Origin: Caribbeanibacter sp964518305
GTDB taxonomy: Bacteria; Gemmatimonadota; Gemmatimonadetes; Palauibacterales; Palauibacteraceae
Direction: 5' to 3'
Length of the DNA: 64,000 nucleotides
NCBI GenBank assembly: GCA_964518305.1
Contig: CAZFDK010000006.1
Coordinates: 1-64,000 of the forward strand
This document shows positions 42,796 to 52,020 of this stretch, in pieces (position 1 is the first letter of the stretch; every line of letters begins with the position of its first letter). Both the position numbers and the translations under genes were made by a program. The notes below the pieces were generated by a model, which worked only from the letters and a program-made list of their open reading frames with translations, was not told where the DNA came from and did no database searches.

Positions 42796-43887
42796 GTGAG
42801 CGCCTCCATCTTCTTCACCGGCTTTCCGGGCTTCCTGGGAGCCGACCTCCTGTGGCGCCTCCTCCGCGACCGGCCCGGGGCCCGTGCGCACTGCCTCGTG
42901 CTTCCCCGACACGAGGAGCTGGCCCGGGAGCGGCTGGGGGAAGGTTCGCTGGCGGCCGCCAGCGAACGAGTGCTCCTGCATGCGGGCGACGTGACCCGAA
43001 CGAATCTGGGTCTGGAGCCCGGACTCCAGACCGACCTCGCGTCCGAGGTGGAGGAGATCTTCCATCTGGCCGCCGTCTACGACCTGGAGGTCGACGCCGG
43101 TACGGCGAGCAGGGTCAACCGGGACGGAACCGGGCACGTGCTGGACTTCGCCGACCGGTGCCGGTCCCTGGGCCGCTTTCATCACATGAGCACCTGCTAT
43201 GTGAGCGGTCGGCGATCGGGCACGGTGCGGGAGGACGAGCTCGATCGCGGCCAGGCCTTCCACAACGAGTACGAGCGGTCGAAGATGGAGGCAGAGGCGC
43301 TCGTCCGGAAGAGAATGGACGACGGCCTGCCGGCCACCGTCTACCGTCCGTCCATCGTGGTCGGCGACAGCGACACGGGCTATACGCAGAAGTACGACGG
43401 CCCCTATCACGTCCTGGAGTGGATCCTCCGGCAGCCGAGGTGGGCCGTCGTGCCGGTCCCGTCGGGCGCCGACGGGATCACCGTGAACCAGGTGCCGCGG
43501 GACTTCGTCACCCGCGCCGTCGCCCACCTTAGCCGTTCTCCGGAAACGGCGGGAGAGACGGTTCACCTGGCCGATCCGGCGCCGCCCACGGTGGAGGAGC
43601 TGGTGAGGGGCCTGGCCCGGGCCTCCGGCCGACGGGTCGCGGCGATCCCGGTGCCGCCGTCGCTCCTCCGGCTCGCCCTGGAGGAGATTCCGGGTCTGCG
43701 TCGCTTCACCGGCATCCCGCCCGCGCTGGCGGACTATTTCGACCACCCGGCCCGTTACTCCACGGCACGAGCCCGCGAGCTGCTGTCGGGGAGCGGGATC
43801 GAGCCCCCGAGCTTCGAGGACTACGTGCAGCCCATGGTGGCCTTCGTGCGCGAGAACCCGGAGCCGGCGGCGGGCCAGCTGGCCTAG
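42796..43887 (+). CDS. SDR-family reductase, thioester-reductase/male-sterility type
   Basis: This 363-residue NAD(P)-binding protein has GFPGFLGAD as the glycine motif (extended SDR), and the active-site motif Y-x3-K in YERSKMEAE, with EEIFHLAAVYD following. The fold resembles fatty-acyl-CoA reductase and thioester reductase domains but without carrier domains. It is 16 bp downstream of the aldehyde dehydrogenase and might be in its operon. The substrate is unknown. Confidence 0.82.
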   Translation: MSASIFFTGFPGFLGADLLWRLLRDRPGARAHCLVLPRHEELARERLGEGSLAAASERVLLHAGDVTRTNLGLEPGLQTDLASEVEEIFHLAAVYDLEVDAGTASRVNRDGTGHVLDFADRCRSLGRFHHMSTCYVSGRRSGTVREDELDRGQAFHNEYERSKMEAEALVRKRMDDGLPATVYRPSIVVGDSDTGYTQKYDGPYHVLEWILRQPRWAVVPVPSGADGITVNQVPRDFVTRAVAHLSRSPETAGETVHLADPAPPTVEELVRGLARASGRRVAAIPVPPSLLRLALEEIPGLRRFTGIPPALADYFDHPARYSTARARELLSGSGIEPPSFEDYVQPMVAFVRENPEPAAGQLA

Positions 43888-43921
43888 GGCCGGCGGCGGC
43901 CGCGGGGCAGGGAGACCGCGC

Positions 43922-44353
43922 TCAGCCCTCCAGCTCGGCCTCCACGTGTACCTCGAGGTTGCCTGCCAGGGCGCGGGACACGGGACACTCGTCCGCGGCG
44001 GCCCCGGCCACCGAGCGGAACGTCTCCCGGTCGATACCCGGCACGCGGCCGCGAACCTGGAGCCGCACCTCGGTGATCGTCGGCGCGTCGTCGATCTCCC
44101 CGATGGTGCACTCGGCGTCGGTGGTGATCTCCTCCGGGTCGTATCCCTCCTCGCTCAGGGCCAGGGAGAGGGCCATGCTGAGGCAGGAGGCGTGCGCGGC
44201 GGCGATGAGCTCCTCGGGGTTCGTGCCGTGCTCCTCGCCGAAGCGGGTCCCGAAGGAGTACTCGCCGGCGAAAGCGCCGGAGTCGGCGCTGAACTCGCCG
44301 CTCCCCTCGGCCAGGGACCCGGTCCACGTCGCGGTGGCGTTGCTGGTGCGCAT
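43922..44353 (-). CDS. OsmC-family peroxiredoxin-like protein
   Basis: OsmC-type thiol peroxidases reduce organic hydroperoxides. The 143-residue product has the two redox Cys in AAAHASCLSMAL and ADECPVSRAL and the conserved glutamate/Arg context. The start has GGAGGAGAAT before ATG. The gene is convergent with the SDR gene 34 bp away. A second, more distant OsmC-like protein is at 59485-59931. Confidence 0.9.
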   Translation of the reverse strand: MRTSNATATWTGSLAEGSGEFSADSGAFAGEYSFGTRFGEEHGTNPEELIAAAHASCLSMALSLALSEEGYDPEEITTDAECTIGEIDDAPTITEVRLQVRGRVPGIDRETFRSVAGAAADECPVSRALAGNLEVHVEAELEG

Positions 44354-44637
44354 ATTCTCCTCCGAAAGAAGTTCTTCGTACCGCTCTGGATCACGCAGGT
44401 CGGCCGGCCTCTCCGTACCGTCGCTTCGGCCGTCCGGAACCGCCTGAGCGCGCAGGATTCACGCCGACCCGACCGGCCGTCCCGGCCGGCGCACGCTTGC
44501 CGGTGCAGGCCGAGGATCGCAGTTTGGCGCCGGTCGACGCGGGATCCCCCCGCTGCCGGATTCCCGCCGGCAGCACATGCGACGGACACGAGCGAGACGG
44601 CCGCCGGCACCAGTCGAGAGGACATCAGCAGCCAGTG
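44354..44637. promoter_or_regulatory. Divergent intergenic region upstream of osmC and the DUF5916 gene
   Basis: This 284-bp gap separates divergent genes. It holds AAGAA-G-TTCTT at about 44364-44374, near the OsmC start, which might be an operator for the oxidative-stress gene. No clear -35/-10 pair or repeat was seen elsewhere in it. Confidence 0.3.
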
Positions 44638-46956
44638 ATGATCGAGATCGTCGCCGCCCTCGCGCTGGCGGCGCCCGGAGATTCCACGGTCTTCGAGGGA
44701 GCCGATGGCGAGCTCCGCGTCCGGCCGCCGAAGGTGACGGCACCGGACGTCACGGTGGACGGCACGCTGGAGGAGGAGGTCTGGTCGGAGGCCGCCGTTC
44801 TCTCGGGCTTCACCCAGTATCAGCCCACCGAGGGCATCCCGGCCAGCGAGCCCACCGAGGTCCACGTCCTCTACGGCGACGAGGCCATCTACTTCGGGAT
44901 ACGGGCCCACGACAGCCGTCCGGACGAGATTCGCTCTTCGGTGGCCGAGCGGGACGAGTCGATCTTCGGCGACGACTGGGTCCGCCTGATGCTGGATACC
45001 TACAACCGCCAGCAGCAGGCGTATGTCTTCTACGTGAACCCGCGCGGCATCCAGACCGACGGGCTGTGGATCGAGGGGCTGAGCCAGGGCCGCGGGGGAC
45101 CGAGCGTGCCGGTGGACTTCAATCCCGACTTCATCTGGCAGTCGGAGGGCCGCGTCACCGACTCCGGCTGGGTGGTGGAGGCCCGGATCCCCTACATGAG
45201 CCTCCGGTTTCCCGAGAGCGACGTGCAGAACTGGGGCATCAACGTGGCCCGGGAGGTGCGGCGCCTGGGATACAAGCAGTCCTGGGCGCCGCTGACGCAG
45301 TCCATCAGCAGCACGCTGGAACAGGAGGGCACGCTGGTCGGGCTCCGGGGCATCGAGCCGCAGCGCCTGCGGGAGGTCACCCCCGTGGTGACGGGCAAGT
45401 GGACCGGTGACCGCGTCGACGGCTCCTTCCGGCGATCGGATCCGGAGCCGCAGGTCGGACTCAACGCCCGCTACGGGCTCACCCAGAACATGGTTCTCGG
45501 CGCCACCATCAACCCGGACTTCTCTCAGGTGGAGGCCGACGCGGGCCAGATCCGGGTGAACGAGCGCTTCGCGCTGTTCTTTCCCGAGAAGCGCCCCTTC
45601 TTCCTCGAGGGAACCGAGGTCTTCAACACGCCGGCCCGGCTGGTCCACACGCGACGGGTGGTGGACCCGATCGCCGGCGCGAAGGTGACCGGCCGCCTCG
45701 CCTCCGTGGACGTGGGCTATCTCGGGGCCCTGGACGAAAGCCCCGCGAGCTTCGGCGACGCCGAGCACGAGGCCGCATTCAACCTCTTTCGGGCCAGCAA
45801 GGACCTGGGGAGCGGCTCCAACGTCGGCGTCCTGTACACGGACCGCTCGTCGCTGGGCGGCGCGGAGTACAACCGCGTGGCCGCCGGGGACGCCCGGATC
45901 CGGTTCGGTGGCCGGTACAGCGTGACCGGCCAGGTGGCCGGGGCGTGGACGGGCGAGCGGGACGAGGAGGACCCTGGCTTCGCGCCACTGGTGTCGGCCC
46001 GCATGGAGCGGACGGGCCGGGAGTTCAACTGGCAGTTCGAGTTCGAGGACGTCCACCCCGACTTCCGGGCGGAGAGCGGCCTCATCCGCAGGGTCGGCGA
46101 TGCGAAGATCTTCGGCCAGGGAGAGGTGAACTTCTTCACCGACCCCGGCTCCTTCCTCCAGAGCGTGGGGCTCCAGCTCCGGACGACGGAGTTCTTCGCC
46201 CACCGGGAGCTGTGGAACCTGGAGTCGCCCTTCGAGGCGGAGGTGGAGTTCCAGCCCAGCGTGAGCTTCCGGGGCGGGCACCGGGCCTCGCTCCTGTTTC
46301 GGGACGGCTACTTCCGGTTTCGGCCGGAGTCCTACGACGATTACAGCGTGGAGGGGCCGAGCGGATCGCTCCGCCCGTTCGAGGTGCCGTCCTCCCTGAG
46401 CCACATGCTGGCGGGCATGGTGACGGGGAGCGTACGCTTCTCGGAAGCCGTTCGGGTGGAGGGGCGCAGCTTCGTGCGCCAGATCCCGATCTTCGCGGAG
46501 GCGGCCCTGGGGCGGGAGTTCCAGGTGAGGCCCAGCCTGAACCTGCAGGCCACGGACAAGTTCTCACTCGACTTCTCGTATGCCCTGTCGCGCATCTGGC
46601 GGGAGAGGAACGAGACGCTCTTCTCGAAGGCGGACATCCCGCGCCTGGAGACCCAGTACATGTTCAGCCGCTGGCTCTACGCCCGCACGATCCTGCAGTA
46701 CAACCTGCAGCAGCGCGACGAGCTCCTGGACCCGCGCTCGGGCCGCCAGCTGTGGGTCGGCGGCGAGGCGGCGGACGGGGTCTCCGACGGCCGGTTCCAG
46801 GCTCAGTTCCTGATCTCCTACGAGCCCTCGCCGGGCACGATCTTCTTCGTCGGCTACACCCGGCAGGAAGAGGGGGGGCTCACGTTCAGCCTCTCGCGCC
46901 TGCGGCCGGACTCGGACCGTTTCTTCATCAAGGCCAGCTACCTGACGCGCTTCTGA
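44638..46956 (+). CDS. DUF5916 outer-membrane protein
   Basis: This 772-residue protein has an N-terminal carbohydrate-binding-like module (about residues 30-190) with VDGTLEEEVWSEA and AIYFGIRAHDS, and a long region of amphipathic beta strands ending in Phe (SYLTRF), the mark of outer-membrane barrels. DUF5916 proteins of this type are common in Bacteroidota and Gemmatimonadota, with unknown transport roles. The ATG at 44638 is preceded by GTG at 44635; the leader is short without basic residues, so the true start may differ. It is not linked to other outer-membrane genes. Confidence 0.8.
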   Translation: MIEIVAALALAAPGDSTVFEGADGELRVRPPKVTAPDVTVDGTLEEEVWSEAAVLSGFTQYQPTEGIPASEPTEVHVLYGDEAIYFGIRAHDSRPDEIRSSVAERDESIFGDDWVRLMLDTYNRQQQAYVFYVNPRGIQTDGLWIEGLSQGRGGPSVPVDFNPDFIWQSEGRVTDSGWVVEARIPYMSLRFPESDVQNWGINVAREVRRLGYKQSWAPLTQSISSTLEQEGTLVGLRGIEPQRLREVTPVVTGKWTGDRVDGSFRRSDPEPQVGLNARYGLTQNMVLGATINPDFSQVEADAGQIRVNERFALFFPEKRPFFLEGTEVFNTPARLVHTRRVVDPIAGAKVTGRLASVDVGYLGALDESPASFGDAEHEAAFNLFRASKDLGSGSNVGVLYTDRSSLGGAEYNRVAAGDARIRFGGRYSVTGQVAGAWTGERDEEDPGFAPLVSARMERTGREFNWQFEFEDVHPDFRAESGLIRRVGDAKIFGQGEVNFFTDPGSFLQSVGLQLRTTEFFAHRELWNLESPFEAEVEFQPSVSFRGGHRASLLFRDGYFRFRPESYDDYSVEGPSGSLRPFEVPSSLSHMLAGMVTGSVRFSEAVRVEGRSFVRQIPIFAEAALGREFQVRPSLNLQATDKFSLDFSYALSRIWRERNETLFSKADIPRLETQYMFSRWLYARTILQYNLQQRDELLDPRSGRQLWVGGEAADGVSDGRFQAQFLISYEPSPGTIFFVGYTRQEEGGLTFSLSRLRPDSDRFFIKASYLTRF

Positions 46957-47057
46957 CCCTCCCGAGCGGCCGGACACTCGCCTGCCCGACGCTCGTCCCG
47001 GTCTCCTGAGAATGAGGGCTGACATCGTCACCTCTCGCCGACCGCACCCGACCGTCG

Positions 47058-48313
47058 CACTCCAACACGCCGCGGGAGTCGGAGGAGACGGCCGGGGGGC
47101 GGAGGATGGTCCGGTTCCGGCGGACGAAGCCCCTCCCCACCTACCCGTTCAGCTTCGCCGCCGGCCGCTTCGAGGTGGAGACGACGCGTCGGGACGGACG
47201 CACCCTGCGGGCGTTCCACCGGGAGCCGGACAGAGCGACGGTAGCGCGGAACCGGGAGGCGCTCTTCGACCTCCACGCCCGGGCCCTCTCCAGGATGGAG
47301 GAGTACACCGGGATCGGGTACCCCTTCGAGAAGTTCGACTTCGTCCTGATCCCCTCCTTCCAGTACGGCGGTATGGAGCACGCCGGGGCGATCCTGTACG
47401 ACGCCTCCGACCTCTTCCTCGACCGATCGGCGACTCAGGCCGACGGGCTGGGCCGGGCCAGCGTCATCGCCCACGAGACGGCCCACATGTGGTTCGGCGA
47501 TCTCGTCACCACGGAGTGGTTCGACGACGGGTTGATGGAGGAAGTCTTCGCCAACTTCACGGCGGCGAAGATCGTCCGCCCGGCCTTCCCGGAGCTGGAC
47601 CACGACCTCCGCTTCCTGCTGGACCACTATCCGGCGGCCTACTCCGTGGACCGGACCGGGGGCACCCATCCCATCCGACAGGAGCTGGGGAACCTGTCGG
47701 AGGCCGGCACCCTCTACGGCGCCCTGATCTACGACAAGGCGCCCATCGTCATGCGCCAGCTCGAGGCGCTGATCGGCGAGGAGGGGATGCGGGACGGGCT
47801 CCGGGAGCACCGGGACGAGAACCGGTGGGGAAACGCCGGATGGCCCGACCCGATCCGCATCCTGGACGCCCGCGGCGATCGAGACCTGGCCGCCTGGAGC
47901 CGGTCGTGGGTGGAGGAAGCCGGGCGGCCCGTGGTATCGGTGACCCTGGACCAATCCGCCGCCGGCGACAGCCTCCGTTCTCTGACCCTCGGGCAGGAGG
48001 ATCCCCTGGGCCGGGAGCGCACGTGGACGGAGCGCTGACGCCGGACCGCTACGTGCGGCTGGCCCTGCGGACGCTCCGGCTGGAGCAGAGCGAACTCCTG
48101 ATCGACCGGATGCTGGGCGCCCTGCGCTCGGTGTACTGGCGCTTCCTCTCCCCCGAGGCCCGGTGCCGGTGGGCGCCCGAGGTGGAGGCGGCCCGGACGA
48201 TTCGCCGCCATCTGGAGGAGAACCCGTACCTGTCCGGGTTCCTCCGGGACAAGGTGCTCCAGTCGGCCGACCCCCTCTTCAGGGCGGCGCGGATCTCGGA
48301 AGGGGACTCCTAA
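47058..48313 (+). pseudogene. Decayed M1-family aminopeptidase
   Basis: The catalytic part of an M1 metallo-aminopeptidase remains in one frame from about 47058 to 48038: GGMEH in place of GAMEN and a complete HEXXH-x18-E zinc site (HETAH ... E). Family proteins run to about 850 residues. Here the N-terminal beta domain is missing (an in-frame stop at 47013-47015 precedes the remnant), and after about 48024 the C-terminal part (ALTPDRYVRLALRTL, YWRFLSPEARCRWAPEVEAA) continues in another frame with roughly 150 codons lost. Two lesions in one gene argue for a pseudogene. An ATG at 47106 could still give a shortened 310-residue product. Confidence 0.75.
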
Positions 48314-49218
48314 GCCGGCTCCACGTGTCGGCGTCGGGCGACCACGAAGGTGCCGGACAGGATCATGGCGATGCCCAGCAGGCCGAGGGGATCCGGAAAC
48401 TCGGCGAAGAAGACCAGCCCCCAGACCGCCGCCAGCACGATCTGCAGGTAGCCCACCGCCATGGCCCGGCCGGCCCGCTCGTGCTGGAGCCCCAGGGTGA
48501 GGAAGATCTGCGCGCCCTGCGCCGTGAGCCCGACGCCGAGCATGGCCAGCCACTCCTCCACCGTCGGCCAGACAAGGTTGGCCGTGGCCGGCAGCAGCAC
48601 AGACGAGCCCACGGTTCCGATGAGAGCGAAGTAGAAGATGATCACGTAGGGATGCTCGTCCGTCCCCAGGCTGCGGATCGTCACGTAGGCCGAGGCGCTC
48701 AGCACGGATCCGGAGAGGGCGACGCCCACGGCCAGCGGGTCGAGCCCGGTCGTGGCCCCACCGAACAGCATCTCCGGTCGGGCGACCAGCACCACGCCGG
48801 CGAGGCTCGCCGCCACGCCGATGATCTCGATCACCCTCAGGTGCTCGCTCAGAAAGAGGGCGGCGATGATCGCCGTCCACACCGGATTCGTATACTGGAT
48901 GACCGTGGCCTCGGCCAGCGGCAGGTGGGAGAGCGCGTAGAAGAAGCACGCGACGGCGCTGAAGCCCAGGACGCCGCGGGCCACCAGGAGTCGCCGGCTC
49001 GCGGGCGCGCCCCACATCTCCAGGCCCTTGCTGCGCACGAGGACCGCGGTGATGACCAGCGTGACGACGCTGCGGGAGAACACGACTTCCATGGTGGGCA
49101 CCCGCTGGCCCGCCACCTTCACCAGCAGGCTCATCAGGCTGAACAGGAGGGCGGCACCGGCCATGTAGCGGACGCCCACGGGAAAGCGCTCCCGGAGGAC
49201 GTCGGCCGGGTCCCCCAC
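48310..49218 (-). CDS. EamA/DMT-family transporter
   Basis: This 302-residue membrane protein has ten hydrophobic segments in two EamA repeats, with motifs such as FYALSHLPLAEATVIQYTNPVWTA in the first half and GLQHERAGRAMAVGYLQIVLAAVWG in the second. Members export amino acids or other metabolites; the substrate cannot be told from sequence. The start is GTG at 49218, just after the sirtuin stop. The gene ends 4 bp inside the end of the M1 pseudogene on the other strand. Confidence 0.85.
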   Translation of the reverse strand: MGDPADVLRERFPVGVRYMAGAALLFSLMSLLVKVAGQRVPTMEVVFSRSVVTLVITAVLVRSKGLEMWGAPASRRLLVARGVLGFSAVACFFYALSHLPLAEATVIQYTNPVWTAIIAALFLSEHLRVIEIIGVAASLAGVVLVARPEMLFGGATTGLDPLAVGVALSGSVLSASAYVTIRSLGTDEHPYVIIFYFALIGTVGSSVLLPATANLVWPTVEEWLAMLGVGLTAQGAQIFLTLGLQHERAGRAMAVGYLQIVLAAVWGLVFFAEFPDPLGLLGIAMILSGTFVVARRRHVEPA

Positions 49219-49219
49219 C

Positions 49220-50014
49220 TCAGGCTCCCCCGAGCAGTTCGGGCAGGATCTCCTCGGCGCCGGCCCGGAAGACGTGCTCGGCACGCGCCGTCAGGGGTGT
49301 AGGCTCCGGGTTCACCTCCGCCAGGAGCGCGCCGGAATCGCCGGCCACCGCGGCCACCGACGCCGCCGGCTGGACCGCGGCGCTGGTGCCCACCACCAGG
49401 CACACCGCGGCGGCGCGGGCCGCCTCCATGGCCGTGTCCAGGGCCTCCCGCGGCAGCGACTCCCCGAACCACACCACGTCCGGTCGCAGGAGCTCGCCGC
49501 AGTCGCCGCAGCGGGGAAGGGCGTCGGCGCTGGAGGCGTCGATCTCCGCCCTGCGCTCGCGGCGCCGTCCGCATCCAGTGCACAGGGTGCGGAAGAGTGA
49601 GCCGTGGAGCTCCACCGCTCGGGCGTGGTCGGGTATCGCATCGTCGCCGGCTGCCGCGCGGAGCGCCCGGGCGTGCAGGTCGTCCACGTTCTGGGTCACG
49701 AGTCGGGCGCCGTCGTTGCCGAGGGCCCACCGGGCCAGGGCGAGGTGCGCCTCGTTCGGGTCGCAGGACGCCACCTTCTGCCGGCGCCAGCGGTACCACT
49801 GCCAGACGGTGACCGGGTCCTCGGCGAAGGCCTCGGGAGTGGCCAGCTCCCGCGGGCTGTACTCGCGCCACAGGCCCTCCTCGCCGCGGAAGGTGGGGAC
49901 GCCGGAGGCGGCGCTCACGCCGGCCCCGGTGAGAGCCACGGCGGCGTCAGCGAGACGGAGCGCGCGTCGGACCTCATCGAGGCTGTCCGCGTCCGTATCG
50001 TCCGGCGTCGTCAT
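49220..50014 (-). CDS. Sirtuin (SIR2-family NAD-dependent deacylase)
   Basis: This 264-residue protein removes acyl groups from protein lysines using NAD. It has GAGVSAASGVPTFRG, QNVDDLH, the catalytic His in VELHGS, zinc cysteines CTGC and CGDC, and the NAD-end motif VVGTSAAVQPAASV. It is a bacterial class III/U type. The gene is divergent from hutU with a 329-bp gap that holds the 28-bp motif. It may be in one unit with the EamA gene. Confidence 0.92.
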   Translation of the reverse strand: MTTPDDTDADSLDEVRRALRLADAAVALTGAGVSAASGVPTFRGEEGLWREYSPRELATPEAFAEDPVTVWQWYRWRRQKVASCDPNEAHLALARWALGNDGARLVTQNVDDLHARALRAAAGDDAIPDHARAVELHGSLFRTLCTGCGRRRERRAEIDASSADALPRCGDCGELLRPDVVWFGESLPREALDTAMEAARAAAVCLVVGTSAAVQPAASVAAVAGDSGALLAEVNPEPTPLTARAEHVFRAGAEEILPELLGGA

Positions 50015-50179
50015 GCGGGCTGGAGCTCCGGGGACTCGGGCGTCGAATCGGGGGCGCGCGGGTGTCGATCGCGGCGTCGAACGTGGCTCCGGTCGGTGCA
50101 ATCCCCGTTCCGGCTGAGCCCGCCGATCGACGTCGACGCCCCGGGCGTCGAGCGGGGGGAGGGACGGCGGGGGCCTCCA

Positions 50180-50207
50180 CCCCACGTTTCCGTACGAGGC
50201 CGTGGGG
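50180..50207. promoter_or_regulatory. 28-bp dyad motif before hutU
   Basis: CCCCACG and CGTGGGG form a perfect 7-bp inverted repeat around TTTCCGTACGAGGC. The same core TTTCCGTAC plus CGTGGGG at equal spacing occurs at 37118-37145. It lies 136 bp before hutU and 165 bp before the sirtuin gene, in the 329-bp divergent gap. No other strong signal was seen in that gap. Confidence 0.5.
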
Positions 50208-50343
50208 CCGCAGGACGGCGACGGAGCTCCCCGTTTTGCCCCCCGGCTCGAGGCCCTAGCATGTAGCGCAGGCGGGCGGCCCGCCGCCCCCCCGCCGCCG
50301 GTCGACGGCGGCGCGAGAGCCGTCTCCGCACAGGGAGGCACCC

Positions 50344-52020
50344 ATGGCCACGACCACCGCCGAGCCCCGCACCGTGCGAGCCCCCACCGGCACCGAGCGA
50401 TCCTGCCGGGGCTGGGGGCAGGAGGCCGCCCTCCGGATGCTGATGAACAACCTGGACCCGGACGTGGCGGAGAAGCCGGACGAGCTGGTCGTCTACGGCG
50501 GCGCCGGGAAGGCGGCCCGCGACTGGGAGTGCTTCGACAGGATCGTCGAGACGCTCCGCCGGCTGGAGAACGACCAGACGCTGCTCGTGCAGAGCGGGAA
50601 GCCGGTGGGGGTGTTTCAGACGCACGAGCGGGCGCCCCGCGTACTCATCGCCAACTCGCACCTGGTGCCCCGCTGGGCCGACATGGACACCTTCCGCGAG
50701 CTGGAGCGTAAGGGGCTCATCATGTACGGCCAGATGACGGCCGGCTCGTGGATCTACATCGGCACGCAGGGCATCCTCCAGGGCACCTTCGAGACCTTCG
50801 CCGAGGCCGCCCGGCAGCACTTCGGCGGCGACCTCTCCGGCCGGCTCGTGGTCACGTCGGGGTTGGGCGGCATGGGCGGCGCCCAGCCGCTGGCCGCCAC
50901 CATGAACGGCGGGGCGTTCCTGGGCGTGGAGGTGGACGAGGAGCGGATCCGGCGCCGGGTGGAGACCGGCTACTGCGACCGACTCGTCCGCGACCTCGAC
51001 GAGGCGCTGGATCTGGTCCTGGACGCCCGCGAGCGCGGCGAAGCCCTGTCCGTGGGCCTGGTGGGGAACGCAGCCGACGTGATCCCCGAGCTGGACCGAC
51101 GCGACGTGGTGCCCGACCTGCTCACCGACCAGACCGCGGCTCATGACCTGGACGTGGGCTACGTGCCGCTGGGGGTCGACCCGGGAGAGACGGACGAGGT
51201 CCGCCAGCGGGACCCGGAGGCTTACCGGGAGCGGGTCCTGGACTCCATGGTCGAGCACGTGGAGGCCATGCTCTCCCTGCAGGAGAAGGGCGCCGTGACC
51301 TTCGACTATGGGAACAGCATCCGGGGGCAGGTGGCCGACAACCGGGGGCTGGAGGAGGCCTTCGAGATTCCCGGCTTCGTCCCGGCTTTCATCCGGCCGC
51401 TCTTCTGCAAGGGGTCGGGTCCCTTCCGCTGGGCGGCGCTCTCCGGCGATCCGGAGGACATCTACGAGACCGATCGCGCGGTGCTCGAGACGTTCCCGGA
51501 GAAGGACAGCCTCCGCCGGTGGATCGAGAAGGCGCAGGACCGGGTCTCCTTCCAGGGGCTGCCGGCGCGGATCTGCTGGCTGGAGTACGGGGAGCGGGCC
51601 GAGATGGGGCTCCGCTTCAACCAGCTCGTGCGCGAGGGGAAGGTGAACGGCCCGCTGGTGATCGGCCGCGACCACCTGGACGCCGGATCCGTGGCATCGC
51701 CGAACCGGGAGACCGAGGGGATGAAGGACGGCTCGGACGCCGTCGCCGATTGGCCCCTCCTGAACGCCATGCTCAACACCTCCTGCGGCGCCGACTGGGT
51801 CTCGCTGCACCACGGCGGCGGCGTGGGCATCGGCTACTCCATCCACGGGGGCATGGTCTGCGTGGCCGACGGCAGCGAGGAGGCCGACGAGAAGCTGGAG
51901 CGCGTGCTCACCGCCGACCCCGGATCCGGCGTCATGCGCCATGCCGACGCCGGCTACGAGGAGGCGATCCGCACGGCCCGCGAGCGGGGCGTGGACCTGC
52001 CCATGGTGGAGGGCGCGTGA
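50344..52020 (+). CDS. hutU: Urocanate hydratase HutU
   Basis: HutU converts urocanate to imidazolonepropionate in histidine breakdown. The 558-residue product has the NAD loop GGMGGAQPLAATMNGG, QTAAHDLDVGYVP and the active-site Cys region NTSCGADWVSLHHGGGVGIGYSIHGG. Length is normal. AGGGAGG precedes the ATG. The stop overlaps the hutI GTG (GTGA). Histidine ammonia-lyase (hutH) is not in the window. Confidence 0.96.
   Translation: MATTTAEPRTVRAPTGTERSCRGWGQEAALRMLMNNLDPDVAEKPDELVVYGGAGKAARDWECFDRIVETLRRLENDQTLLVQSGKPVGVFQTHERAPRVLIANSHLVPRWADMDTFRELERKGLIMYGQMTAGSWIYIGTQGILQGTFETFAEAARQHFGGDLSGRLVVTSGLGGMGGAQPLAATMNGGAFLGVEVDEERIRRRVETGYCDRLVRDLDEALDLVLDARERGEALSVGLVGNAADVIPELDRRDVVPDLLTDQTAAHDLDVGYVPLGVDPGETDEVRQRDPEAYRERVLDSMVEHVEAMLSLQEKGAVTFDYGNSIRGQVADNRGLEEAFEIPGFVPAFIRPLFCKGSGPFRWAALSGDPEDIYETDRAVLETFPEKDSLRRWIEKAQDRVSFQGLPARICWLEYGERAEMGLRFNQLVREGKVNGPLVIGRDHLDAGSVASPNRETEGMKDGSDAVADWPLLNAMLNTSCGADWVSLHHGGGVGIGYSIHGGMVCVADGSEEADEKLERVLTADPGSGVMRHADAGYEEAIRTARERGVDLPMVEGA

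Noticed and set aside
44497..44637. Upstream in-frame extension of the DUF5916 gene
   Set aside because: The added residues are hydrophilic and place the signal-like segment too far inside.
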